Source of the DNA: an uncultured Lachnospiraceae bacterium | GTDB taxonomy: Bacteria; Bacillota; Clostridia; Lachnospirales; Lachnospiraceae | Length of the DNA stretch: 64,000 nucleotides | NCBI GenBank assembly: GCA_900539715.1 | Contig: UQDA01000012.1 | Location: 19,541 to 83,540, forward strand | Direction of reading: 5' to 3' | Part shown: one piece after another, positions 1-8,923 of the stretch | How positions within the stretch are numbered: the first letter of the stretch is position 1 | Layout of the letters: each line of letters begins with the position of its first letter | Position numbers and translations under genes: made by a program | The notes under the pieces: generated by a model | Databases searched by the model: none | Told to the model about the DNA's origin: nothing | Seen by the model: only the letters and a program-made list of their open reading frames with translations

Positions 1-345
1 ATCAGTCAGGAGATGGCGGGATTTTGCCGTCTTTTACTTGAAAAAGGAAGATTCGGGGAGCTTTCCGGTATCAGGAAAGACTTTGAAAGACGCTGTCTGG
101 ACTATAAAAAGACAGGCGTTGTGTATGTAACAAGCGCCGTAGATCTGACAGATTCCCAGAAAGAGAAGATAAGACAGAAGCTGCTTGCCACAACCCCGTA
201 CGTTTCACTTCAGATGCACTGGGAGACGGATGCCGCCCTTATCGGCGGTTTAAAGATACGCATCGGAGACAGGGTAGTGGACAACAGCATTGAAAACAGG
301 CTGAAACAGATGAAAGACAGCCTGATGCGTATATCGCTGTCCTGA
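1..345 (+). CDS. atpH: ATP synthase F1 subunit delta, C-terminal part (gene cut by the window start)
   Basis: The reading frame is open from base 1 and stops at 343-345, so only about the last 114 residues are present. Subunit delta is the peripheral-stalk protein that joins F1 to the b subunits. The visible part ends with the family's C-terminal segment, in which residues reading LIGGLKIRIGDRVVDNSI are followed by a short amphipathic helix. The identification is also supported by position, directly upstream of atpA in the normal atpH-A-G-D-C order. There are 66 bases to atpA. An internal ATG at base 13 should not be taken as the start. Confidence 0.93.
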   Translation: MSQEMAGFCRLLLEKGRFGELSGIRKDFERRCLDYKKTGVVYVTSAVDLTDSQKEKIRQKLLATTPYVSLQMHWETDAALIGGLKIRIGDRVVDNSIENRLKQMKDSLMRISLS

Positions 346-411
346 CAGACGGACAGGACGATAGAAGCGGCAGGCGCCGTAGGGCGGCTGCTAAGAAAGG
401 AGCAATAACCC

Positions 412-1911
412 ATGAATTTAAGACCTGAGGAAATCAGTTCTGTTATAAAAGAACAGATTGCCCGCTATGCCTCCAGGCTGGAAGTGTCGGATGTCGGCAC
501 AGTTATCTGGGTGGCGGACGGCATTGCCCGTATCCATGGTCTGGAGAACGCAATGCAGGGCGAGCTGCTGGCTTTCCCCAACGACGTATACGGCATGGTG
601 CTCAATCTGGAAGAAGATAACGTGGGCGCCGTGCTTTTGGGTGCGGGAAGTATCAGCGAGGGCGATCAGGTTCGCACAACAGGCCGCGTGGTCGAGGTTC
701 CGGCAGGAGATGCGCTGCTTGGCCGCGTTGTGAATGCGCTGGGACAGCCTATCGATGGAAAAGGACCTGTTCAGACAGATTCATACCGCCGTATCGAGCG
801 TGTGGCGAGCGGTGTTATCACCCGTAAGTCAGTGGATACACCTCTGCAGACGGGCATCAAGGCCATCGATTCGATGGTACCGATCGGAAGAGGCCAGCGT
901 GAGCTTATCATCGGCGACCGTCAGACCGGTAAGACGGCGATCGCAGTCGATACGATCATCAATCAGAAGGGGCAGGGCGTAAAGTGTATTTACGTTGCGA
1001 TCGGACAGAAAGCATCCACGGTGGCTTCCATTGTGAATACGCTGGAGGAGCACGGCGCAATGGCATATACAACGGTCGTTGCATCTACCGCGAGCGAACT
1101 GGCACCTTTACAGTATATCGCGCCTTATGCAGGCTGTGCGATGGGCGAGGAATGGATGGAGAACGGAGAGGATGTACTCGTTGTCTATGATGACTTGAGT
1201 AAGCATGCGGCGGCATATCGTACGCTCTCCCTGCTGTTAAAGAGACCGCCGGGGCGTGAGGCCTATCCGGGCGATGTCTTTTATCTGCATTCCCGTCTTT
1301 TGGAGCGTGCTGCCCGCATGAATGAGGCGCACGGCGGCGGTTCGCTGACGGCGCTTCCTATTATTGAGACACAGGCAGGCGATGTTTCGGCATATATCCC
1401 GACAAACGTTATTTCGATTACGGACGGGCAGATATATCTGGAGACAGAGATGTTCCATGAGGGCTTCCGGCCTGCGGTAAATGCGGGACTTTCCGTATCG
1501 CGTGTAGGCGGTTCGGCACAGATAAAGGCAATGAAGAAGATTTCTGCACCTATCCGTGTAGAGCTGGCGCAGTATCGCGAACTGGCGGCATTTTCACAGT
1601 TCGGTTCCGAGCTGGATGAGGATACAAGAGAGAAGCTGGCGCAGGGCGAACGAATCCGCGAGGTATTAAAACAGCCTCAGTATCAGCCGATGCCGGTGGA
1701 ATATCAGGTCATCATCCTGTTTGTTGCGACCGGGAAATATCTGCTGGATATTCCGGTGGACGAGATAACACGGTTCGAGTCGGAGTTCTTTGAATTCCTC
1801 GACAGCAAGCATCCCGAAATCCCGAAGGCTATCCGGGAGGAAAAGGTGATTTCCGAGGAGACAGAAAAGGCTCTGCGCAGTGCTATCGACAGCTTTAAGG
1901 CAGATTTTTAA
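412..1911 (+). CDS. atpA: ATP synthase F1 subunit alpha
   Basis: This 499-residue protein has the normal length for the non-catalytic nucleotide-binding alpha subunit of the F1 head. The beta-barrel N-terminal domain is followed by the Walker A sequence GDRQTGKT at residues 168-175 and the conserved RPPGREAYPGDVF stretch. The C-terminal helical domain is complete. A strong AAGGAG ribosome site precedes the ATG. It is co-transcribed with atpG (28 bases downstream) and makes up the alpha3-beta3 hexamer with atpD. No unusual feature was seen. Confidence 0.98.
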   Translation: MNLRPEEISSVIKEQIARYASRLEVSDVGTVIWVADGIARIHGLENAMQGELLAFPNDVYGMVLNLEEDNVGAVLLGAGSISEGDQVRTTGRVVEVPAGDALLGRVVNALGQPIDGKGPVQTDSYRRIERVASGVITRKSVDTPLQTGIKAIDSMVPIGRGQRELIIGDRQTGKTAIAVDTIINQKGQGVKCIYVAIGQKASTVASIVNTLEEHGAMAYTTVVASTASELAPLQYIAPYAGCAMGEEWMENGEDVLVVYDDLSKHAAAYRTLSLLLKRPPGREAYPGDVFYLHSRLLERAARMNEAHGGGSLTALPIIETQAGDVSAYIPTNVISITDGQIYLETEMFHEGFRPAVNAGLSVSRVGGSAQIKAMKKISAPIRVELAQYRELAAFSQFGSELDEDTREKLAQGERIREVLKQPQYQPMPVEYQVIILFVATGKYLLDIPVDEITRFESEFFEFLDSKHPEIPKAIREEKVISEETEKALRSAIDSFKADF

Positions 1912-1939
1912 CAGCATCAGGAAGGACAGGTGACAATAC

Positions 1940-2803
1940 ATGGCTTCCATGAGAGACATCAAAAGGCGCAGGAGCAGTATCCAGAGCACCGGACAGATAA
2001 CCAGGGCCATGAAGCTGGTCGCCACCGTAAAGCTGCAGAAGGCGCGGGAAAAGGCGGAGCATACGAGGCCTTATTCTGACGGGGTGTACCAGACCATGCA
2101 GTCGATTCTGGAGCGTTCTGCCGGTATCATCCATCCGTATCTGCAGGGAGGAGAGAGTCCGCGTAAAGCGGTCATCGTCATGACCTCTAACAGAGGGCTT
2201 GCAGGCGGATACAATTCCAATATTGTGAAGCTTGTGACAAGAAGCGGCATGAAAAAGGAAGAAATGGATATTTATGCGGTCGGCAAAAAAGGGCGGGATG
2301 CTCTTGAGCGGGCAGGCTGCAGGATAGCAGCGGACTGTTCTGAGATGAGCGAGGAGCCCTCATATGCGGATGCGGCAGTGCTTGGGCGAAAGGTTCTGGA
2401 TTCTTTTGTAAAAGGTGAAGTAGGAGAGATATGGCTTGCATACACCTCTTTTGTGAATACGGTCGTACACGAGCCAAAGCTCATCCGTCTGCTCCCTGTT
2501 GCACAGGAGGAAAGACCGGCTGACAGTGAGAACGGCAGTTCAAAGCTGCAGATGAATTATGAGGCAGAGGAAGAGAGTATTCTGGAAATGCTCATTCCCA
2601 AATATGTGGTCAGTATGATATACGGCGGCATGCTCGAGGCGGTCGCCAGTGAAAACGGAGCGAGGATGCAGGCGATGGATTCCGCGACCGGAAATGCGGA
2701 GGAGATGCTGGAAGATCTTACTCTGCTTTATAACCGGGCACGTCAGGGCGCTATCACGCAGGAGCTGACAGAGATAATCAGCGGCGCGGCGGCGATCGGA
2801 TAG
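1940..2803 (+). CDS. atpG: ATP synthase F1 subunit gamma
   Basis: This 287-residue protein is the central rotating shaft of F1. The N-terminal helix begins MASMRDIKRRRSSIQSTGQI and contains the typical ITRAMKLVATVKLQKA segment. The C-terminal helix carries the equivalent conserved sequence AMDSATGNAEEMLEDL and ends NRARQGAITQELTEIISGAAA. These two ends form the coiled coil inside the alpha3-beta3 ring. It sits between atpA and atpD as in nearly all bacterial atp operons. Confidence 0.97.
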   Translation: MASMRDIKRRRSSIQSTGQITRAMKLVATVKLQKAREKAEHTRPYSDGVYQTMQSILERSAGIIHPYLQGGESPRKAVIVMTSNRGLAGGYNSNIVKLVTRSGMKKEEMDIYAVGKKGRDALERAGCRIAADCSEMSEEPSYADAAVLGRKVLDSFVKGEVGEIWLAYTSFVNTVVHEPKLIRLLPVAQEERPADSENGSSKLQMNYEAEEESILEMLIPKYVVSMIYGGMLEAVASENGARMQAMDSATGNAEEMLEDLTLLYNRARQGAITQELTEIISGAAAIG

Positions 2804-2828
2804 GCACGGCAAAAACAAGGAGACATTT

Positions 2829-4238
2829 ATGGCAGCAGAAAATAAAGGAAGTATCACACAGGTCATCGGCGCTGTTCTGGATATCCAGTTCCCTGCCGGA
2901 GCGCTTCCCGAAATCAACGAAGCGATACGCATCGAGCGGGAAGAGGGCGGTGTGCTGGTCGTGGAGGTCTCTCAGCATCTGGGAGATGATACGGTCAGAT
3001 GTATCGCGATGGGTTCCACGGACGGACTGCGCAGAGGAATGGACGCTTTCGCTACGGGAGCGCCTATCTGTGTGCCTGTTGGTGAGAACACGCTGGGCCG
3101 CATGTTCAACGTACTGGGCGAGCCCATTGATGAAAAGCCTGTGCCGGAAGGGGTCAGCTATGAGCCGATCCATCGTCCGGCGCCGAAATTTGAAGACCAG
3201 TCTACAAGAGCCGAGATGCTCGAAACGGGTATTAAGGTAGTAGATTTGCTTTGCCCTTATCAGAAAGGCGGAAAGACAGGTCTGTTCGGCGGTGCAGGCG
3301 TAGGTAAAACAGTTCTTATTCAGGAGCTGATAAGAAATATTGCAACGGAGCACGGCGGCTATTCTGTTTTTACAGGCGTAGGCGAGCGTACGAGAGAAGG
3401 AAATGACCTGTATTACGAGATGATGGAATCCGGCGTTATCGACAAGACGACGATGGTATTCGGTCAGATGAATGAGCCCCCCGGGGCGAGAATGCGCGTA
3501 GGTCTGACCGGACTGACGATGGCGGAGCATTTCCGTGATCAGGGCGGTAAGGACGTACTGCTCTTTATTGATAATATTTTCCGTTTTACGCAGGCGGGCT
3601 CCGAGGTGTCTGCGCTGTTGGGACGTATGCCCTCTGCCGTAGGTTATCAGCCTACCCTGCAGACGGAGATGGGCGCTCTCCAGGAGCGTATCACTTCCAC
3701 GAAAAACGGTTCTATCACATCTGTTCAGGCAGTCTACGTTCCGGCAGATGACCTGACGGATCCTGCGCCGGCAACGACGTTCGCACATCTGGATGCGACG
3801 ACCGTTTTATCCCGTTCTATCGTTGAACTGGGCATTTACCCGGCGGTTGATCCGTTGGAATCCAGCTCCCGTATACTGGACCCCAGAATTGTGGGGGAAG
3901 AGCATTACCGTGTTGCCAGAGGCGTACAGGAGATTCTGCAGAAATATAAAGAGCTTCAGGATATCATTGCGATACTTGGTATGGATGAGCTTTCTGAGGA
4001 GGATAAGCTGGTCGTTTCCAGAGCGAGAAAGGTACAGCGTTTCCTGTCCCAGCCGTTCTTCGTGGCAGGACAGTTTACGGGATTGCCCGGAAAGTATGTG
4101 CCGATTTCCGAGACGATCAGGAGCTTTTCCGAAATCCTTGCAGGACAGCATGACGACATTCCGGAAAGCTATTTCCTGAATGCAGGCAGCATCGACGACG
4201 TTCTGGAGCGGGTTCAGGCTAAGAAAGCCGGGAAATGA
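2829..4238 (+). CDS. atpD: ATP synthase F1 subunit beta (catalytic)
   Basis: This 469-residue protein carries the catalytic nucleotide sites. The Walker A loop GGAGVGKT is at residues 154-161, the GERTREGNDLYYEM segment holding the catalytic glutamate follows, and the DELSEED loop that contacts gamma is at residues 386-392. Length and motifs are normal. A GGAGA site precedes the ATG at 2829. The gene lies 25 bases after atpG and 7 bases before atpC, so translation of atpC is probably coupled to it. Confidence 0.98.
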   Translation: MAAENKGSITQVIGAVLDIQFPAGALPEINEAIRIEREEGGVLVVEVSQHLGDDTVRCIAMGSTDGLRRGMDAFATGAPICVPVGENTLGRMFNVLGEPIDEKPVPEGVSYEPIHRPAPKFEDQSTRAEMLETGIKVVDLLCPYQKGGKTGLFGGAGVGKTVLIQELIRNIATEHGGYSVFTGVGERTREGNDLYYEMMESGVIDKTTMVFGQMNEPPGARMRVGLTGLTMAEHFRDQGGKDVLLFIDNIFRFTQAGSEVSALLGRMPSAVGYQPTLQTEMGALQERITSTKNGSITSVQAVYVPADDLTDPAPATTFAHLDATTVLSRSIVELGIYPAVDPLESSSRILDPRIVGEEHYRVARGVQEILQKYKELQDIIAILGMDELSEEDKLVVSRARKVQRFLSQPFFVAGQFTGLPGKYVPISETIRSFSEILAGQHDDIPESYFLNAGSIDDVLERVQAKKAGK

Positions 4239-4245
4239 GGTCGGC

Positions 4246-4650
4246 ATGGCAGAGGAAAGAACCTTTCTGATCAAGATTATTACGCCGGAGCGCGTTTTCT
4301 ATGAAGGAAAAGCGGTGATGGCGGAGTTTAATACTTCTGAGGGGGAGATCGGCGTTTACGCCGGTCATATCCCGATGACGGTGATATTAAAACCGGGTGT
4401 GCTGATATTGACGGAGGAATCCGGCAAAAAGAAAGCCGCTCTGCATACGGGATTTGCAGAAATCCTGCCGGATCAGATATCGATATTGGCAGAGGCTGCA
4501 GAGTGGCCCGGTGAGATAGACATCGCGCGTGCGGAGGCTGCCCGCGAAAGGGCAGAGGAGCGGCTGAAGGCGCATACGGCAAATACTGATGTGGCGCGTG
4601 CGGAGACGGCACTTTTGAGAGCTGTCGCGCGTATTGAAGCACTGCGCTAG
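4246..4650 (+). CDS. atpC: ATP synthase F1 subunit epsilon
   Basis: This is a 134-residue epsilon subunit. An N-terminal beta-sandwich (FLIKIITPERVFYEGKA, then YAGHIPMTVILKPGVL) is followed by a C-terminal pair of alanine- and arginine-rich helices, which in this family inhibit ATP hydrolysis. The frame is open upstream to 4180 inside atpD, but the ATG at 4246 gives the correct family N terminus. It follows the atpD stop by 7 bases and has only a weak GGAAATGAGG ribosome site, which suggests translational coupling. Confidence 0.95.
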   Translation: MAEERTFLIKIITPERVFYEGKAVMAEFNTSEGEIGVYAGHIPMTVILKPGVLILTEESGKKKAALHTGFAEILPDQISILAEAAEWPGEIDIARAEAARERAEERLKAHTANTDVARAETALLRAVARIEALR

Positions 4651-4692
4651 AAAACTGCATAGTATAAAGAAAAGAGGCATGGAGGGGAACCG

Positions 4693-5076
4693 ATGGAACG
4701 CCCGAAAATACTTCCTTTCTATATGAGCTGGCCTCTTCCGCTTTTTTACGAGGAAGAGGATGCAGCGATGCAGGACCTGGAATACTTTCAGGAAATGTAT
4801 CCGCAGGAGGCGAAGCGTTATCAGCAGAAGGTAAGCCGTCTGCTGGATCGTTTTGACTATGACGGGAGCGCTATCTACGACGAATATCCGGATAGACTGA
4901 CGCTTTTTAAAATGTCGGGAGACATTATGGAAACAATTGTCAGAGAAGAGGAGAATGACGGCGGAGAGCTGAATGCGGCGGCAGAACCGCAGATGGCGGA
5001 GCTGATACAGGTGCTCGTGTATCATGAGATATTTAAGCGGCGCCGCAGACGGGACAAAGGCATTTTCAAGTTTTAG
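4693..5076 (+). CDS. Hypothetical protein at the end of the atp operon
   Basis: This 127-residue soluble protein is not assigned to any family I can name. The start is supported by a GGAGGGG site just upstream. It is rich in acidic residues and tyrosine. It has an N-terminal segment MERPKILPFYMSWPLPLFY, a long charged helix, and a very basic end (KRRRRRDKGIFKF). There are no membrane segments, cysteines or metal motifs. It follows atpC by 42 bases and is followed by a terminator, so it is probably the last gene of the atp transcript. A role connected with ATP synthase is only a guess from position. Confidence 0.75.
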   Translation: MERPKILPFYMSWPLPLFYEEEDAAMQDLEYFQEMYPQEAKRYQQKVSRLLDRFDYDGSAIYDEYPDRLTLFKMSGDIMETIVREEENDGGELNAAAEPQMAELIQVLVYHEIFKRRRRRDKGIFKF

Positions 5077-5105
5077 TTGTAGAAAAAGCACAAAGACGAT
5101 AGAAT

Positions 5106-5139
5106 AAAACCGGAGGAAGGGAGACTTCTTCCGGTTTTG
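5106..5139 (+). terminator. Rho-independent terminator of the atp operon
   Basis: An inverted repeat (AAAACCGGAGGAAG, loop GGAGA, CTTCTTCCGGTTTT) lies 30 bases after the last atp-cluster gene and ends in a short T run. It could work in both directions. Confidence 0.85.
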
Positions 5140-5171
5140 CCGTTTCAGGTGGCGCGATAAGGAGGAATCTG

Positions 5172-6338
5172 ATGGATGAATTAAAGAAGCTGCTGCAGGA
5201 AAGTCTTGGGAAGCACCTGTATCAGATAACGGTCAGTGGGGCGAAAGAGAATACGGGGGACGGTATTTCAAAGAGAAAGATAAGGCCTGTGCTCTTAAAA
5301 GGAGGACTGGCTTTTCAGGTGACAAGCTATAGAGGACAGCAGGTGTTCCATGAAAACCATACGACTGACGAAACCGCAGGGATATTGGAAGAGGATATGG
5401 CGGGCAGGTTCAAACAGCTTCAGATTGATACGGCAGATTTTGAGGCGACTGTGCTTGTGAGCAAAAAAGGAAAGATGACTATCCGGAAAAAGGCGCATGA
5501 AAAGAAGCAGGCGCCTGTTCTTTCCCATAACCGCAAAAAGCATTATGTGTTGGAGGAGGGGATTCCGGTACCTTTTCTTGTAGATCTGGGTGTCCAGACC
5601 AAAGAAGGAAAGGTGGTAGCGAGCCGTTATGATAAATTCCGGCAGATAAACCGTTTTCTGGAATTTATTGAGGATATCTGGCAGATACTTCCAAAGGACA
5701 GGCCTGTGCACATCGTGGATTTTGGCTGCGGCAAATCATACCTGACTTTTGCGATGTACTATTATCTGCATGAATTAAAGGGGCTGGAGCTGGAAGTGAC
5801 AGGACTCGACCTGAAAAAAGATGTTATTGCCCGCTGTAATGAGCTGGCGCAGAGATACGGTTATACAGGGCTTCATTTCCTGCATGGGGATATCGCAGAT
5901 TATACGGGAACGGACAGGGCTGACATGGTAGTCACGCTGCATGCCTGTGATACGGCGACGGACTATGCGCTTTATAAGGCGCTTAAGTGGGAAGCAGGAG
6001 TCATCCTTTCGGTTCCGTGCTGTCAGCATGAGGTGAATAAGCAGATTTCCTGTGAAGCGCTGGACGGGGCGCTGCGTTACGGCCTGATAAAAGAAAGGGT
6101 ATCAGCGCTCTTTACGGATGCGCTTCGGGCGGATATTCTGGAAGAAAACGGTTACGATACCCAGGTGTTGGAGTTTATAGATATGGAGCATACTCCGAAG
6201 AACATTTTGCTGCGGGCTGTGCGCCGAAAAAATATATCGGACAAAAAGAATGCAGGAAGCAAAATGCTGTCGGAGACATTGGGTGTCCATACGACGCTGC
6301 AGAAGCTTCTTGAAGAGGATAGAGGAGAACGGGATTGA
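5172..6338 (+). CDS. SAM-dependent methyltransferase (Methyltransf_32 type)
   Basis: This 388-residue protein has a variable N-terminal half with a conserved-looking basic patch. A Rossmann methyltransferase core follows, with SAM motif I DFGCGKSYL at residues 183-191, then VTGLDLKKDV (acidic motif II) and VTLHACDTATD. The SVPCCQHEVN sequence is typical of the Methyltransf_32 group, which is related to eukaryotic GSTCD and tRNA methyltransferase Trm13. The substrate is unknown, although an RNA is a reasonable guess. An AAGGAGG site precedes the ATG. The stop overlaps the TTG start of the next gene (TTGA), so the two are translationally coupled. Confidence 0.85.
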   Translation: MDELKKLLQESLGKHLYQITVSGAKENTGDGISKRKIRPVLLKGGLAFQVTSYRGQQVFHENHTTDETAGILEEDMAGRFKQLQIDTADFEATVLVSKKGKMTIRKKAHEKKQAPVLSHNRKKHYVLEEGIPVPFLVDLGVQTKEGKVVASRYDKFRQINRFLEFIEDIWQILPKDRPVHIVDFGCGKSYLTFAMYYYLHELKGLELEVTGLDLKKDVIARCNELAQRYGYTGLHFLHGDIADYTGTDRADMVVTLHACDTATDYALYKALKWEAGVILSVPCCQHEVNKQISCEALDGALRYGLIKERVSALFTDALRADILEENGYDTQVLEFIDMEHTPKNILLRAVRRKNISDKKNAGSKMLSETLGVHTTLQKLLEEDRGERD

Positions 6339-8851
6339 GAAAAGCAATCGTTAAGAGCATTGCCTTTCTGGCGGTGTTTTTCATTTCGCTGATGACGATC
6401 AGTTTTGTGATGAATCAAGGAAATACGGATATGACGGCAGAAATGGGGAAAGCCACCCTTCCGTCGATGGCTATCGTGAAAAACGGGATAGATATCAATC
6501 AGATGTACGGATATACGATGCGGATGGAAACGGCGGGGCTGCGCGAGAGCATCACGACAGTGGATTCCACGCGTCAGGTGGATGCTGCGGTACAGCTGTA
6601 TGGTCAGGAACTGGAAGGAATATCGTATGAGCTGAGGAGTATAGATGGAAGCCGCCTGATAGAAAAGACAAAGCTGACGGGGACAAAGGAAGGGGATCGG
6701 TTAAATATTTCGTTCCGTTTAAAAGATCTTATGGAGGAGGGCGAGGAATACAGCCTGATATTTGTGGCAGAGCTGGAGGACGGCCGGGAGGCGCGGTATT
6801 ATACGCGGGTCATCCAGGCAGATTACGGGTTGGCAGAGAAGCTGGATTTTGTGACTTCTTTTTCGGAGGCGACCTTTGACAGGGAAAGCTTCACGGCGGC
6901 GGGGTATCACAAGAAACTGGAGACGAGTCAGGAGGGGAGCGATACGAGCTTTGCCAGAGTGGATATCCACAGTATGGCATCTACGGTCACATGGGGAGAG
7001 CTGGATGTAAAAAGAGAAGAAGCTCCGCAGATATGGGTACGTGAAATAGCGCCCCAGACAGCATCCTTTGTCCTGCGTTATCCGATATCCTATGAGGAAA
7101 AAGGGAAAAAAGTGAGCGCTCAGGTGGAAGAATACTTCAGGGTAAGGAGTGCCGGAGGTACGATGTATCTGCTGGATTATGAGCGGACGGCGGAGCAGTA
7201 TTTTCTGGAATCCTCCTCGAGTTTTTCGGAACAGGGGATAGACCTTGGTATCACCGGCCGGGAGATAGAGATGAAGGAGAGCGATGGGGGAACGGTGTTT
7301 GCCTTTTCTCAGGCAGGAGCGCTGTATTGCTACAACGGCGCGGACGGCAGGATGGCCCGGCTGTTTTCCTTTTATGATAAGGAGAATTCAGATGCACGGA
7401 ACCGTTATGACCGTCACGGATTTAAGATTTTACAGGTAGATGAGACGGGAAATGTGAGTTTTCTTGTGTATGGCTATATGAACAGGGGACGGCATGAGGG
7501 AGCCTGCGGCGTTCAGGTATGCTATTACAGCAGTACGCTGAATGTTGTGGAGGAGATGGCGTTCGTGCCTTATGCACGTTCCGCCAAAAACCTGGAGTCG
7601 GAACTGAATTGTCTGGCATATGCAAACGGAAAAAATGATCTGTACCTGATGATAGACGGAAGTATCTGGCATATTGGTCTGGAGGATAAGAGCTGCACGG
7701 AGGTCGTGTCGGGCATCCGGGATGGAAGTTACCAGACCGCGGACGATAACAGTATGCTCGCCTGGCAGAAAAACGGCTCTGATAATAGCTGCACCAGTCT
7801 GGAATTTATGAACCTGAACAGCGGTGAAACCGTGGAGATAGAAGCAGGGGACGGGAATTATATCAGGGCTCTGGGATTTATGGGCGAGGATCTGATATAC
7901 GGCATCGCCAAAAAGGAGCTGGTGGCAGAAGATTCTGTCGGAAATATCGTATTCCCGATGCACCGGGTCGTGATACAGGAGTTTGGTGGAGAGATACTGA
8001 AAAATTATTCCGGGGACGGCGTTTATGTAACGGGATGTACCATTGAAGAAAACCAGATAAATCTGGAACGGGTGCGGATATCGGGAAAAAGTTTTGTGCC
8101 AGTGGAGGCAGATCAGATATTATACAACGAGGAGATTCCGGAAAGTAAGAATTATGTGAGCATTTCGACAGATTCTGTCTTAAAAACTCTCATCAGTATT
8201 ACGCTGGAGAGGGGGGCGGACCCCAAAAAGGTAAAGGTATTGACGCCAAAGGAGGTACTGTTTGAAGGCGGCAGGGATGTGATATTGCCCGACAGATCAA
8301 CAGAGGGCAGATTTTATGTATATGGCCCGGATGGTGTGGAAAAAATCCTTTCAGATGCGGCGATGGCAGTAGCGCTGGGGGATGAAGCGGCAGGAACCGT
8401 GGCGGATGATGCGGGAAATTATATTTTTAAAAGGGACAGGCTGCATACAGCAAATCAGATAATGGCGATCAAGGGAGCAAAGGCAGAAGATGGAAGGAGC
8501 AGCCTTGCGGTCTGCCTTGATACAATCTTCCAATATGAGGGGCTTGTGAGGGACAGTCAGTACCTGCTGGATTCAGGAAAAGATGTACTGGAGATACTTT
8601 CACAGAATCTGACGGAGCAGACAGTGCTGAATCTTCAGGGCTGTACGCTGGATATGGTTCTTTATTATCCCGACAGGGAAATTCCGGTACTGGCAGTTCT
8701 TCAGGACGGCAGCGCTGTGCTGATTGTAGGATTTAATGAGCAGAATATAGTGTTGATGGATCCGGGAACCGGCACGGTATACAAAAAGGGAATGAATGAT
8801 GCGAGAAACTGGTTTGAGGAAAACGGGAACCGGTTTATCACATACTGGTAA
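6335..8851 (+). CDS. Large membrane-anchored protein with a C39-peptidase-like domain lacking catalytic residues
   Basis: This 838-residue protein starts at TTG (6335) behind an AGAGGAG site and overlaps the methyltransferase stop. Residues about 5-24 form one membrane segment with no clear signal-peptidase site, so most of the protein should lie outside the cell. Residues about 25-690 look like beta-rich repeats and are unassigned. The last 120 residues resemble the papain-like C39/C39-like peptidase fold. In place of the usual CGPxSLA there is DGRSSLA (D719 to A725), and in place of GHAVxVxGY there is GSAVLIVGF (S793). The aspartate of the DPxTG motif is kept (D809). Both the catalytic Cys and His therefore appear to be lost, which points to a binding domain rather than a protease. 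No ligand is known. Confidence 0.72.
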   Translation: MRKAIVKSIAFLAVFFISLMTISFVMNQGNTDMTAEMGKATLPSMAIVKNGIDINQMYGYTMRMETAGLRESITTVDSTRQVDAAVQLYGQELEGISYELRSIDGSRLIEKTKLTGTKEGDRLNISFRLKDLMEEGEEYSLIFVAELEDGREARYYTRVIQADYGLAEKLDFVTSFSEATFDRESFTAAGYHKKLETSQEGSDTSFARVDIHSMASTVTWGELDVKREEAPQIWVREIAPQTASFVLRYPISYEEKGKKVSAQVEEYFRVRSAGGTMYLLDYERTAEQYFLESSSSFSEQGIDLGITGREIEMKESDGGTVFAFSQAGALYCYNGADGRMARLFSFYDKENSDARNRYDRHGFKILQVDETGNVSFLVYGYMNRGRHEGACGVQVCYYSSTLNVVEEMAFVPYARSAKNLESELNCLAYANGKNDLYLMIDGSIWHIGLEDKSCTEVVSGIRDGSYQTADDNSMLAWQKNGSDNSCTSLEFMNLNSGETVEIEAGDGNYIRALGFMGEDLIYGIAKKELVAEDSVGNIVFPMHRVVIQEFGGEILKNYSGDGVYVTGCTIEENQINLERVRISGKSFVPVEADQILYNEEIPESKNYVSISTDSVLKTLISITLERGADPKKVKVLTPKEVLFEGGRDVILPDRSTEGRFYVYGPDGVEKILSDAAMAVALGDEAAGTVADDAGNYIFKRDRLHTANQIMAIKGAKAEDGRSSLAVCLDTIFQYEGLVRDSQYLLDSGKDVLEILSQNLTEQTVLNLQGCTLDMVLYYPDREIPVLAVLQDGSAVLIVGFNEQNIVLMDPGTGTVYKKGMNDARNWFEENGNRFITYW

Positions 8852-8873
8852 AGAGAAAGAATGCTGGAAATAG

Positions 8874-8904
8874 AAAAGGAGAGGCGCAGTGCGTCTCTCC
8901 TTTT
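8874..8904. terminator. Bidirectional terminator between convergent genes
   Basis: A near-perfect inverted repeat (AAAAGGAGAGGCGC, AGT, GCGTCTCTCCTTTT) lies between the end of the 838-residue protein gene and the end of queT on the other strand. Both arms end in A/T runs, so it can serve both transcripts. Confidence 0.85.
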
Positions 8905-8923
8905 ACTAAAGTCAATGAAGCTG

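Noticed and set aside
2778..3788. A 336-codon frame opposite atpD
   Set aside because: It is Arg/Leu/His-rich antisense translation overlapping a certain gene.
6335..8851. Active C39-type cysteine protease
   Set aside because: The Cys and His positions are Asp and Ser, so activity is unlikely.
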